Made by a program: the position numbers and the translations under genes. DNA of 64,000 bases from Sinohyriopsis cumingii (Eukaryota; Mollusca; Bivalvia; Unionida; Unionidae). The notes under the pieces are model-generated. The model searched no databases. It was not told the origin of the DNA and saw only the letters and a list, made by a program, of their open reading frames with translations. Below, in pieces: positions 11,699-24,897 of this stretch (position 1 is the first letter of the stretch; each line of letters begins with the position of its first letter). Location of the stretch: positions 75,589,244 to 75,653,243 of the forward strand of contig CM068827.1 of the NCBI GenBank assembly GCA_028554795.2, read 5' to 3'.

Positions 11699-12037
11699 AG
11701 CCTTTTCTTTCCTCTTCTGTTTGATCATATTTGACAGGACTTTGGCTCTTGTCTGTCCTTCTCTGTCAAGCAGATAAGCTGGTATTGCCCCTTCAGGTAC
11801 ATTGTCATTGGTCTTCTGTTTGGTTTTCCGTTCTTCATGCATCTTGATTGTCTTCTTCATCTGTATCTTTTCCGCATGTCTCTTCTTGTTGTACATCTTT
11901 GCCTTAATTCCTCTCAACTTTTTGGCTTTTTCTGCCATCTCATGGGGCCTTCGCCCCTCCTTCTTCCTCTTCTTTTCATGGTAATCAAGCCGATACCCAT
12001 GTCTTTTCCGATGAAGTTCGATATGTTCGTTCTGAGG
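11699..12037 (-). CDS. NSA2: NSA2 exon 2
   Basis: Codes for residues 2-114 of the NSA2 protein. Translation begins [20 protein letters not shown], close to the conserved N-terminus of the family, then a lysine/arginine-rich nuclear targeting region, the block [16 protein letters not shown] and the block [19 protein letters not shown], and ends KRKEKA. The exon is 339 bases, phase 0 at both ends, with acceptor TTGTAG before CCTCAG and donor GTAAGT after GCT. An internal ATG lies about 40 codons into the exon, but the conserved residues upstream of it show that it is not the start. No lesions are seen. Confidence 0.93.
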
Positions 12038-12423
12038 CTACAACATAAGAAACAGAATTAAATTTTCAAAACTTAAAGCACCACTTCCTGTTTTCTTTAC
12101 ATATAAACACCTTGTGATTTGGAGAAATAATACATTTTTCCAGGTTTTAAATAATATTTGCAAAAAATACCTCCCCCTTTAAAGGATAGTCATGTTTGTA
12201 ATCAAGCTTTTGTCTATGATAATAGAATGTACTTAAAGCTAATGTTCATTGTAAACAATATCTTTAGATAGTGAACTTTTGTCCATGATCGAAAGTTGCA
12301 AAAATAAGATGCTGACAGTTTTTTAATTTCATATTATTCTAGAAACAATATGATGGAATTATTTAATTAGGAATGACTTACATCTAGAGAATTCCAGAAC
12401 ATTCTATTGTCTATAGGGTCAAG

Positions 12424-12424
<1 letters not shown>

Positions 12425-12470
<46 letters not shown>
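12425..12470. repeat. (TA)n microsatellite
   Basis: Uninterrupted TA dinucleotides just upstream of NSA2 exon 2, in intron 1. Confidence 0.95.
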
Positions 12471-12472
<2 letters not shown>

Positions 12473-12649
12473 CTTTGTAAACAAGTTATTAACAAGGTAT
12501 TAATTTCTGTTTCATATCAATCTTTAGGAAACTATGTTCAGAGTTTGCAGTTATGTTCAGATAAAATTTGATAGGAATCATTAAATTATTTATTGGAATT
12601 ACAAAATGCTTCAACATTAAAACTTTTTTTGTTATTTCTATTTCAAATA

Positions 12650-12860
12650 CAGTAGTCTCCCTCTTAAATGGTCCCCATGACCAGTGGCCACCTGCTTCTT
12701 GCAGCCAGAATCCATTGGCACAGACGAGTTTGTGTTCAAAAGTACCCTTCAAGAACGGCCACCCCTCTAAAGCGATCAGTGGCCTGCATATTATTATACA
12801 AATATAAAATGTTCCCTTCACAAGCAGCCACTTTTTATTTCAAATGTATCCAGTACCAAT
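12650..12860 (+). repeat. Interspersed repeat related to 4435-4620
   Basis: Begins CAGTAGTCTCCCTCTTAAATG and includes GGCCACCTGCTTCTTGCAGC and AACGGCCACCCCTCTAAAGC. Homologous to the copy at 4435-4620. An open frame through it does not look like a protein gene. Confidence 0.5.
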
Positions 12861-13926
12861 AATTAATTTATATCGTAACACACAAGATATGTAATCAGAT
12901 TATCTCCATCCTCAATACAGGTTTCCCAATGTCAAGTTTCCGTTACTGAAAGAAGTGTTGATTAAAGTACATGTAACACTAAGATTGTGTGAATGTGATA
13001 TAAATTTTTGAACACGTGATACATACTTGAATTCATGGAATTTTCACATACATGTACAGTACTTTACTCCATATATATGTACAGTAATTTATGTATTATG
13101 GATTCTTAAACACAATTGTAAATTTTCATTACACACTGTCCATGTAAATCATACTCAATGGCTGCTTCTTAGAAATTTCCCTTGTATTTGAAATGTGATT
13201 TTTTTAAAGCCCCTCCCTCCTTATCTCAACATCTGTGCAAGTCAACAAAATTACCTTGGTCATAGGGTTATTGAGATAAACTGGTAGTACTGTATTATGA
13301 AAATGGCAGCTATTTTTAAAAATTGGCAACAAAATATGAGGTTTGCGATTTTTTGTCTGACAACTTTATTAATGCCAGCGCCATTCCTGCTAGAGGTATT
13401 CCAACTGGCCCAAGACTTTGATATCAGACTGATCAATTATAGGCAGTAGAGTAAGATATACACACTTAACATGAATAGTTGAAATATCATAATTACTGTA
13501 GATGATTACAGTCACTTACATCAAACAAAAGCCTACCAATACGTCAATATTTTGAATATTTCAGAGCATTATAAAGTTATTCATTATTTACTGTCCAATT
13601 GTAAGCAACGTTACGAGTCGCCGTGTTTTTAACATTATAAGAGGAATATAATGAAAAATTATTAATAAAAGGGCTTTAAAATATAAGGTGCCATTTTCAT
13701 TCACTGACATTTTGGCGCGATTATTTAGTGCTAATTCCGTAATCAAGCATGCTAAAAACAGACAGTGATCCACCGTCACAAAGCTGATTGATAAGTGGCA
13801 CTGGTAGGGACCCTGGGCCTGTTTGACACAACAACTATCACGCTAAAACTCAAGCTTAACGTTAAATATTAGAATAGCTGTGCTATTTTAGCGATTAATT
13901 TTGATTTCACAAATATACGCACTAAC

Positions 13927-14024
13927 CATAGTAGTATGTTATGCCTGGAAGATAAAGTTTTCTTGCTTAAGTCCACAGATTGTGAAATTTCATTGCAAAC
14001 AAAACGTGTTTTGGTGAAAAAGGA
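13927..14024 (-). promoter_or_regulatory. NSA2: Candidate NSA2 exon 1 (5' UTR plus start ATG) and pyrimidine-rich start site
   Basis: Exon 2 begins with the second codon of NSA2, so exon 1 must end with ATG directly before a donor site. On the minus strand an ATG at 13929-13927 is followed at once by GTTAGT, an acceptable donor. About 85-95 bases upstream lies CTTCCTTTTTCACC (14026-14013), a polypyrimidine tract like the TCT/5' TOP initiators of ribosomal and ribosome-biogenesis genes. The area up to 14090 has several CG dinucleotides, unlike its surroundings. Against it: a short upstream ORF (ATG near 13993) precedes the proposed start. An alternative ATG followed by GTATGT lies near 15.4 kb, inside retrotransposon integrase sequence. 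Choice of start is inference. Confidence 0.35.
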
Positions 14025-14059
14025 AGTGCCAAGTTGCGCGCGCACACAGTCCAATCAAG

Positions 14060-15100
14060 CTTGCTAGTCTGGTTCCCGTATTGGTGGCGCTCTAAAGTTT
14101 CGTATATTTGCAGGAGGGTTAGAATTTTAAAGATAAAGAATTTCCCTGGATTTTCTCACTGATTATACTGGCTATTTAAAGCAAACCTTTTTTTGTCTTA
14201 GATATATTCAAAGAACCTTTAATTCCCTTTATTGCAGTGCATGATTAATGGGTGTAATATGGGTTATAGAGTATACAGCTTGGCCTTACTCCAGATGTGC
14301 ATCTTTCAAAAATGTACTAGCTCCACTCGGTCATTTTCACTTCCTGCACTTCACAGAGGTAAATTGTATAAAAAAGAGCCGATAACTTTTTATTTTATTT
14401 TATACATTTTATATATTTGGTTAATTCATTCACTGCACTTTCAGAAGCTGGGATTGTCTAGTCTGGCAAAATTCATTTTCCCTATTTTAATAGTTGCTAC
14501 GGTTGGTGTACTTTATATTACTTTAGGCTTATTTTTAGAGTACAAGGGAGCAGTTATTTTAGTTTGCAACGGGCTTAGATCATGTACAATTGCCAAAAGC
14601 ACAATATCCAAAGAAATGCCAGCCACATGACATTAAAGTAGCATAGAGGTATGCCAATATTCTATCCACTGTGCATGTTTTAAATGCAAATAACTTCACC
14701 TTACATACGTCAATTTCTCAACAGTACAAAACATCTGCTGAGCGTCCCCATAGTTGTGAATAGACTGGTCCCTGATGTACATATACCCAAATGGGCGGTA
14801 TGTATTTAGGAACCGGAAAGTATGGTAAGCCTGCATTCGGACTCGGATTTTTCTATAAGGTCTCTACACTGGTTTCTTAGTACTGAACTTTTCAATGTAT
14901 CCAAATCGTAATAAATCATATGTTAATCTAAAATAAATTCAAAGATGAACTCACGGTGAAGGTCTTTTCACTTGTTATCCGACAGTTCTTTTGAGAGGCT
15001 GTACTGTAAATAGAGCAAATAGAGCACAGTGCACTTGCTCACTTAATAATATTTCACTTCTAGATTAGCATCATTGCCTCATTACTCACTGTGCACTGTC
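14060..15100. other. No gene recognised
   Basis: Contains an open frame at 14232-14630 (plus strand) that resembles no family I know and has the composition of its surroundings. The left part may be the 5' flank of NSA2. The right part may be decayed retrotransposon sequence, since integrase similarity can be followed down to about 15.11 kb. Confidence 0.4.
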
Positions 15101-15109
15101 GCCGAAATA

Positions 15110-16420
15110 GACGTTGACAAGCACACAACAATTACATTTAAATCAATAACAAGAATGTCTAAATCTAACTCTTGTATCACACCAAAAATGAGAGAAGAAT
15201 ACATGCTCTAAAAATGACTGGGACAATATTCATGGATACTGAAAGGGAAGTAAAAAATTTGACCCGATACCATTCCAATCAGCTATTCTTCAAAATTTGA
15301 TGAAAATCTTTCTAAAGCCCCTTTACTGTCAGGGTGATATGCAGAAGATTTAAACTGTTGTATGCCTAATTCACGCATAACTTGTTGAAAATTCCGGACA
15401 TACCATTTTACCCTTGATCAGATTGGACACATTTGGGAAGGCCAAAAAGTGGAAATAACTTTATCAAAGCTATTACAATGATGTAGTTTTAAGATCTCTC
15501 TAAGGAATTGCCTCTGAAAACCTTGAGGATGTACACATTATGGTCAACAAGTATTGGTTACCAGACTTGATCTTGGTCTTGGTAAGGGACTGACAGAGCC
15601 TACCATTATTCTACTTAATGGTTCATCAAAGTCAGAATTAGGTTGCAGATGAGGTATTTTCTGTTTGGGTTTTCCTACCATTTGACAAGTGTGACAAGAC
15701 CTACAGTAGTTGGAAAATCATTTTTGATTTACGGCCAATAACAATGATTCAGAATCGTGTGATACGTCTCACTGACTGCTAAATGACCAGCCAAGGAGTT
15801 TCATGGGCTAGACATAGAATTTCCTGCCGATATGACTATGGGACAACAATTTGATAGCTCAGTGAACACTCGTCACCATTTTCTCATACGGACACAAGTT
15901 TAAAACAAAATAGTACCTTTACAGCTATAATTTCTCTAATAGCCATCTGAAGCAAATATGAGATCTCAGGATCTTGTTCCTGTTTGACAACAAGCAATTT
16001 TTTTTCCGTGTCACTCTGATCTGTATAGAGAGATTGATTAGTTAGAAGATGATCACTGTGAACAATAGTTACTGGAGGATCAATACCATGAGCAAAGTTG
16101 ACGTCATCAAAAGACTGACCAATAAATGTATCAGGTAAAGGAATAATTTCCTAATCAGCATCATTTTCAACAGCTCTGTTTTCCTATAGCTATAGTAACT
16201 GCAAAAGCTGGGTATACATCGGGGATTTCAATCTCATCAGCTGACCTGAATATGTGCCAAACATGGGGATTAACCACTAGGTCATTGCCTAGTAATAAAT
16301 GAGCAACAACAATTGGTAGTGAAGTCGCTGTTCAGACCGTCACGGGTCCTAAGACTAAGTCCGATGCCAAAAAGACAACGGAGAGTAACATTAACAAAGC
16401 CACACTATACTAACTTTAGA
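15110..16420 (-). pseudogene. Protease-linker-integrase remnant
   Basis: A protease-proximal block (LPIVVAHLLLGNDLVVNPHV, near 16.3 kb, then DVYPAFAVT) is followed by an acidic linker and an integrase. The integrase has an H..H zinc-binding area (15.75-15.85 kb), CRSCHTCQM (about 15.68-15.71 kb), a degenerate first catalytic region, and AYHPDSKGALERF (about 15.3 kb) carrying the region of the catalytic Glu. The frame is broken many times, and the element is certainly inactive. Confidence 0.7.
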
Positions 16421-16649
16421 ATAACACACTAGAAGAAGATTTTCCAGACAGGCAAAACACATGATAATAAAAAAAAACACTTAAAAGCTCATCCATCCCT
16501 TAATGTTTTAACATGGATAGGCTTGGCAGAATCACCAATAAGTGATATAGTACCTTCTCCATAATTGGATCAGATTGGGGTTTGTTTTACCCATCGAATG
16601 TATTGTTTTAAATTCAAGAGAGTGCCGTTGACTTGTTTAGAATAAGAGG

Positions 16650-17916
16650 ATTATGGAATAGATATATTTTTATTCTGATGGTTTTCTTTTGACATATGTA
16701 GTAATCAGACACAGCATGCCCTTTTTTCTTGTAATAAATGCATGAATGAATATATAAGTATTTATGATCAAACTTATAAGAGGTTTGATTCTTATAGGTT
16801 ATGCTAGAATGAGATTTGTAATTACTTGTGATAGTTTCTTACTATAACTTATTGACAAACGAAACTTTGTAAGTCAATGAATATTCATTAGCTGTACGAG
16901 CAACATCGTCCACAGTTCCCACCTTTTGCTGCTCATGAAGGTAAGTCTTGCATCACTATGGATGCAATTCTTGCTCTTCGACTAATACAACCTATCTAAG
17001 GTTGTCATAATATGTGTCAATCTGTTTAGATGTACACCATTTATCAAATAGTTCTTTTTCCTTATCAAAGCTCGATATGTGTTTGGCTGGCTATTTTGCG
17101 TGGCAATTCCTAAACCTCTGTCGATATGCCTCATAACCCATCAAGATACATTCCTTAACTACATCATAATTTTGAATTTTCATGTACCGTCAGTGAATTG
17201 TAAACTTTAAGAGCTTTGCCAATAAGTAGCCTACGTTACAACAATTTCTAGATATTTCTTGGCGAGTTAAAATTCTCAGCAATTATTTCAAATTGAAGAA
17301 AATTTGATACACTTCTGTTTCCTGAAAACGGGGTACTAACGTAATACTTTTGGCAATATTAAAACCGGAACTTTCGTGAGGAAACTGCTTTCTGCTTGCC
17401 ACTTGTTGTACTTTTAGTTTCAGCCGCATTTCCATTTTGTTCTTTTTGCATTTGCATATTTGCTTCTCTTTCCTCGTTTCCTTTTGCAATTTCCTCTCTT
17501 CTCTTTCTTTCTTTTTTATATTGCTTTCCTATTTCTCTTTCTCTACCTTCAATTTTTACATTTCTCTTTCTCTTTCCCTTTCTTTGTCTTCTTTCTAATA
17601 GTGGATTTCCATCTTTTCTTTTTGAAGCTGAAGTTTTCTTAGGTCAATTCCGATCTGATTGTTTCAAGCAATTTCAATTCTGTTACGTTCATTTGAGAGC
17701 CAGATGGAGGTTTTCTAATTATACACAATGCACTTTATAAAAATTTCCTTTTCTACCAACTACTGGGCCAAAATAATTTAAGTTTCTTGTCTTGCTAAAG
17801 ATGCTTTTATTCAGAAAAAGAATATTTTTGTCACACTGAAGCAGCCCGTTCTTTTTAAGGACTCTAACCCTTCCTGGGTAGGATTTGAAATCAAAACTCT
17901 CCACTCTAGACGACAT
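16650..17916 (-). pseudogene. Gag remnant with altered zinc knuckle
   Basis: Minus-strand frames include a Lys/Glu-rich coiled segment followed by FNIAKSITLVPRFQETEVYQ (17250-17360), a block typical of this gypsy group's gag. Near 16695-16755 there is a CCHC-type knuckle, CIYYKKKGHAVSDYY, in which the second and fourth cysteines are tyrosines (TAC instead of TGC). Frames shift several times. Confidence 0.6.
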
Positions 17917-17940
17917 TGTGAAACCTTGCTGGTTTCACTA

Positions 17941-18148
17941 TGTGAAATAAATTAAAACTGCCAGTAATAAGAAAATTCCGAAACAAAATGAATTTATATT
18001 CTAAAACAATTTTAATTTCTCTTAAATATTTCTGAAATTTGTATCACATATTGAAATAAATATGTAGGAAATAAGAATGAATTAATTGTCTAGCTCTACC
18101 TACTTATATACACTCATACGACAGTAAATCGCAATATATTCCGTCACA
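17941..18148 (-). repeat. Putative 5' LTR of the gypsy element
   Basis: On the minus strand the segment starts TGTGACGGAA and ends TTTATTTCACA, giving TG...CA ends with the 5-bp inverted termini TGTGA/TCACA. It contains a TATA-like GTATATAAGTAGG. The gag-like frame starts about 25 bases after it (ATG at 17916). I did not find a second copy downstream of the integrase, so this rests on end structure and position. Confidence 0.4.
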
Positions 18149-18303
18149 ATAACTTACGATACAACTTAACCAACGTGCCCAACCCATCCAGTGGGAAATC
18201 ACCCAAATACTCCACACAGGTTCATAATTAACATTAATATTAAGGATTGTAACAGCTATTTATAGCTCCTATGCAATTTACAGTAATGCAACAAAAGTAA
18301 AAG

Positions 18304-20690
<2,387 letters not shown>

Positions 20691-20698
20691 TTCTTCAT

Positions 20699-20960
20699 TC
20701 ACTTCTTTTGGTTCATCGTTTCTTCGTCACACAATGAGCTGAAAAAGTCACTGGAAAGCTTTAGTAAGGTACTCATCTTTAAATGTCGTGGACCGTCGAG
20801 TTTGTAGAGAGAGCTTTTCGCAAGTTGATGATACTTGGATATCAGTGTATCTATTCCAACTTTCAGTTTTGTATAATCACGGCTTTCTACACTCAGAGTT
20901 GAATATGTGTCTTGCAATGCAGACAGTGCTTCATGCTATGACTCCCACTTCTCTCCTCCC
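20699..20960 (-). pseudogene. Unrecognised coding-like remnant
   Basis: Minus-strand frame with even, helix-forming composition: ALQDTYSTLSVESRDYTKLK, ISKYHQLAKSSLYKLDGPRH, LLKLSSDFFSSLCDEE. It reads more like protein than its surroundings and could be a piece of a retroelement gag or of an ancient gene, but I do not recognise a family. Confidence 0.25.
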
Positions 20961-21313
20961 GGCCCAAAACGAACTTTTAAAAAAAAATACAACCCAGTTT
21001 AAAATTAAATATTTAATAAAACCGTCCAGAAGCGGTTTAATTTAAATATGTATTCCAATTAATTTTAGTTATCTTGAGTCATGAATCTAGCTTAATATTA
21101 TTGTACATGTCCGTCTTAACAATTTCCTCCGATGTACTTATTTCTCTCTAATACTAATGAAATTCATAACTGTTGCAACATAAATAACCTTGAATAGACT
21201 TTTACAGGCGCAGCGGGGATTCAGGTGAGTGTAATCACGAAAGACTGTTCCCTAATTTGCATTCCAATGCAATCCATAAAAATTTACTTGGCAGTCATTT
21301 TTTGATGATTGGG

Positions 21314-21485
21314 TAACACTTAAGGTAAATTTACTTTAAACTGGGGTAGATTTACCAACACGTTTGGTAAATTTACTTTGAACTGAGGTACCAACACTTT
21401 TAGTAAGTTTACTTTGAGATGAAGTAAAATTACCAACACTTTAGGTAACTTTATTTTTGAGCAAAGGTCGATGTACCAAACCTTT
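21314..21485. repeat. About 43-bp tandem repeat with a palindromic core
   Basis: Four degenerate units of GGTAAATTTACTTTGAACTG followed by AGGTA...ACCAACAC. The core GTAAATTTAC is a perfect 10-base palindrome in the first two units. Confidence 0.7.
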
Positions 21486-21766
21486 GAAATAGCTGAATAT
21501 TGCAAGCTCTATTAAGTCAATTGTTACAAATGCTAAACAATTTTAATTATAGCTAATAACAACGTTATTCTGAATCTGGAATCAATTCTAGTACTCAAAC
21601 TTTATTGTAACTAAGGCGTTCAGAAATTGCAAAATTGTAAAATTTTGTGTTTAAAGCTTGAAACTGAATTGTCATTCTTAACTGATCAAAGAGACTTTTA
21701 AAAAAGAAAGTTTTTTGTGACTGGTTAACGTATTATAATCTTATGCTCAAGATCAAGGAAAAATGT

Positions 21767-21960
21767 TATCGTATTTACTCACTTATAAGATCAGTGAAAT
21801 GTAAACTGCAGAGACCATTATCTGCCGTCGCATAATGCACCGGCAGATCCGGATCTGTGCAGTTTGTTAGGAGTAAGCAGTAGAACAAACAACATAAACC
21901 CTGATCTGCAGGCGCATTATGATACGGCATAGCAGGACTTAAAAGTAAGTATATACGATA
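21767..21960. mobile_element. MITE with 23-bp terminal inverted repeats
   Basis: Left end TATCGTATTTACTCACTTATAAG and right end read inward TATCGTATATACTTACTTTTAAG match at 20 of 23 positions. If the outer TA on each side is a target duplication, the element would be Tc1/mariner-like. The interior repeats CTGC..(G)CGCATAATG-type phrases in both orientations. Related to the copy at 8300-8522. Confidence 0.6.
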
Positions 21961-22654
21961 TATGGTGTCTAGGCCAGGATGTAGATCATTCCTCTCAAGA
22001 ACGCTAATCCCCTCCTCTCTCGCCGAAAGCCTGGCTATTCTTTCCATCGTCTTGATAGGTTGTGCACTGAGCTGATGTCGACAAATTTCAACTGACACAT
22101 ACAGTCTACATTTAGTTGTTTTGATCAATAATAGACGTTAAGTCACTGTACAGCTGAGATCCATTACGACATAATTTAATGATTATCATTCCGTTGCAAA
22201 ATATAAGAGATTCATTAATAATAATAAAGAGACTTCTTTTTTTTCTTTTTTGTCCTCTTCTCGTGTCATATTTATTTCTCTCTTGATCACTGAAACACAG
22301 TTAGTACTGACGATTGCACTAAAATGTCTGAAAAATGTGTTTTGAAACAAAAAATGATTACTCAAGTAGTTCTAATTTTAGCAATAATTTCAGTGCGTTT
22401 CGCTTATCTGAAATCGTGTGGCATTTCCCCCCCCCCCACAAAAATAATCGATTTTAAATTATATTACATATAAACAATTTCAAAAATAGTCAAGATTTGC
22501 CGAAGTGCAGAAGATCGCTCAAAATTGTACAGCACATGGGTGATTATTACAAGCAAAACAAAACAAAACTATTTTGCTTGTCTTCAACTGATGAGGTAAT
22601 TTGTTATCTTTTTCTGCATTTCATGACTTTGGAACGTAATTACATGCCGCATTC

Positions 22655-23396
22655 TAAAAAGTCCAAGAATAGGTAGAGGTATTGGCCATCTAGCCGGTGG
22701 CATCAACAAATCCATGAATTGGTAGATGTATTGACCATCTGGCTGGTGGCATCAATAAGTCCAAGAATTGGTAGAGGCAATGACTGTCTGGGTGGTGGCA
22801 TCAATAAGTCCAAGAATTGGTAGAAGCAATGACCATCTGGCTGGTGACATCAATAAATCCAAGAATTGGTAGAGGCATTGACCATCTGGCTGGTGGCATC
22901 AATAAGTCCAAGAATTGGTAGAGGCATTGACCATCTGGCTGGTGGCATCAATAAGTCCAAGAATTGGTAGAGGCAATGACCATCTGGCTGGTGGCATCAA
23001 TAAAGCATGAATTGGTAGCGGCAATGACCATCTGGCTGGTTGCATCATTAAGTCCAAGAATTGGTAGAGGCAATGACCATCTGCTTAGTGGCATCAATTA
23101 AGTCCAATAATTGGTAGAGGCAATTGCCATCTGGCTGGTGGCATCAATAAGTCCAAGAATTGGTAGAGGCAATGACTATCTGGGTGGTGGCATCAATAAG
23201 TCCAAGAATTGGTAGAGGCAATGACTATCTGGGTGGTGGCATCAATAAGTCCAAGAATTGGTAGAGGCAATGACCATCTGGCTGGTAACATCAGTAAGTC
23301 CAAGATTTGGTAGAGGCAACGACCATCTGGCTGGTTGCATCATTAAGTTCAAGAACTGGTAGAGGCAATGATCATCTGGCTGGTGGAATCAATATT
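22655..23396 (+). repeat. 49-bp minisatellite, about 15 copies
   Basis: Unit includes GACCATCTGGCTGGTGGCAT and CAATAAGTCCAAGAATTGGT followed by AGAGGCAAT. Most units differ by a few bases and a few have single indels. No reading frame runs through it, so it is not a protein repeat. Confidence 0.95.
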
Positions 23397-24249
23397 GTCA
23401 AGTAGATACTTGCAATTTGTCAGTACCTTTTATCAAAGATTCACATGACATTGCCATGCTTTGTAAAAACATTTGCCATTATGTTCAGTTAAAGAATTCA
23501 AAGAATATTAAATCTGACTTAAAAGAGACTTCATACGTGAGGTAAACATCACTGATTTAGTACTTAACGGTACACGCGAAACCTTTTCCATCATTCGCCG
23601 TTAAGTATTGATGTATTTTTCTAACAAGGCTGTTGATCCTATCGGTAAAATTGCATTCCTTGTTTTAAATGACCCAGAACAAAACGAAAACTCAAAGAGC
23701 CACTGGCATTCTAACGATTTTATTGAGGCACGACAGCCAATTTGCAATGTTGCATGAAATTCTTGTCTTTAGATTTTAACAAGATAACACCAGAATTCTG
23801 TTTGTATATAAGAGAAAGATGTTTTCTTTCTGTTTTCTATACATAAATATATTTGTTTGATATAATATAAGAAACAGTTTTGTTAGTTGCACACAAGTTT
23901 ATCGTAAAATGCAACCCTTTTCAAGCATAATACATAAATGTTTCGAAGAACAATTTTCGGTGAACTATAGTATTTTCATTTACGAACCAGTACATGTAAA
24001 AAAAAACAATTACTTCAAAATACAATTGATTTGACTTGACGCAGGATGGTGTGTGTGTGTGTGTGTGTGGGGGGGTATTCTCTTGGTTCAATAATAGATG
24101 AAAAGGCTAACTGAATCCTAAAATGATAGGACCATTGTATCATCTCGGGCTATACCGCCGATGCTGTTGGAACGGCATCGGAGTCAAGGAAAACCTGTAT
24201 AAAGTAAAACTTGGAGTTTAATCACCTTTTTCCAGATCTAGTTGTTACG

Positions 24250-24897
24250 CCTGATTTTCTTCTTTCCGCTGCTTCTCCAAGTTGACGTTTAGTTTCTTTA
24301 TGTTTTTCTTCCATTTTTGTGTCTTTTCACTGAAAAATGCACCTTTACTGCCCGGCGAAAGAGCTCAAAATTGTTAACATCTTCCTTAGATCTGATCTGC
24401 GGAGCATTGTGAGCAACGTTACATAGATCCCTAACGTAATCGTCAATTTTTAGAGTTTAAACTTATTCGGGTTTTACATATTGATCTATTTATATCCAAA
24501 CTTAGCAATAGTAAGTTTTTTTTTTTTTTTGATCCCCGATATCGGCAATTCCTTGATCAGTAAATTTATCTATTATGCTAGTTGTACCTTTTGGCGGTGG
24601 TGGTGGCTGAACTTTGAACGGTGGTTGAGCGGGTTAAAGATGACCAGCAATATCCGTCTATAATGTCTCGAGAATTTTTCGTGTTGCCTTAATTGCAATA
24701 ACATTTTTTTTGGTTGGTTCTACAATTGGTTCAAATAAATGTACTGTACCGTCTGTAAATTCCACTTGAGCTTCCTGACGCTGTTGTATTTGCTATTTGA
24801 CAGAATCGAGGACGATGAGATATTTCTGAATTGCTTCTAGTCGTTATCGGGCTAGTTTAGCTTTGCGGATTTCCATATTTAGCGCAGAATCACTCAT
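24250..24897 (-). pseudogene. Gag-like ORF of unknown family with four Gln-type stops
   Basis: Minus-strand frame from an ATG at 24897 reads MSDSALNMEIRKAKLAR, then after a stop RLEAIQKYLIVLDSVK, QIQQRQEAQVEFTDGTVHLF, EPIVEPTKKNVIAIKATRKI, a proline-rich FKVQPPPPPKGTTS, and IIDKFTDQGIADIGD. After a frame change near a poly(T) run (24516-24531) comes KIDDYVRDLCNVAHNAPQIR. The four in-frame stops (TAA, TAG, TAG, TAA) would each be Gln with one C-to-T change. Helical N-terminus plus proline-rich linker is gag-like, but the family is not identified. Confidence 0.4.

Larger units (their letters stand above)
1..14024 (-). other. NSA2: NSA2 gene span (partial; last exon outside window)
   Basis: Host gene for the NSA2 (TINP1) ribosome biogenesis protein, a nucleolar factor needed for 27S pre-rRNA processing and maturation of the large ribosomal subunit. 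Four coding exons on the minus strand, at 11699-12037, 5715-5799, 4210-4304 and 3002-3142, join in frame through GT-AG introns and give an NSA2-like protein from Pro2 to about residue 221. The family is about 260 residues, and the missing C-terminal 39 or so residues fit one more exon left of position 1. No match to that exon was found in bases 1-3000. The introns are large (5.9 kb between exons 2 and 3) and carry SINEs, DNA transposons and microsatellites. The exons themselves show no stop or frameshift, so the gene looks functional. Confidence 0.9.
15110..18148 (-). mobile_element. Decayed Ty3/gypsy retrotransposon (5' LTR, gag, protease, integrase)
   Basis: Read on the minus strand: a putative 208-base LTR (18148-17941), a gag-like region (about 17920-16600), a protease-like stretch around 16.2-16.4 kb and then, after only about 300 bases of linker, an integrase (about 15860-15110). 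Stops and frameshifts are everywhere. No reverse transcriptase was seen between protease and integrase, nor after the integrase. Protease followed by integrase is the order of the Gmr1-like branch of Ty3/gypsy, in which reverse transcriptase lies downstream; here that part is lost. It lies outside NSA2 as annotated. Confidence 0.7.

Noticed and set aside
11802-12061. Plus-strand Leu-rich frames
   Set aside because: Antisense shadows of NSA2 exon 2.
14232-14630. 132-codon frame
   Set aside because: No motif, no homology recognised and composition like the surrounding non-coding DNA.
15395-15402. ATG followed by a strong GTATGT donor on the minus strand, as NSA2 exon 1
   Set aside because: It lies inside retrotransposon integrase sequence and has no promoter-like context; the candidate at 13927 is preferred.
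17396-17740. Plus-strand Phe/Leu/Ser-rich frame looking like membrane segments
   Set aside because: It is the reverse complement of the Lys/Glu-rich gag coiled-coil region.
22655-23396. CRISPR-like array
   Set aside because: Units are contiguous 49-bp repeats without unique spacers, in an animal genome; it is a minisatellite.
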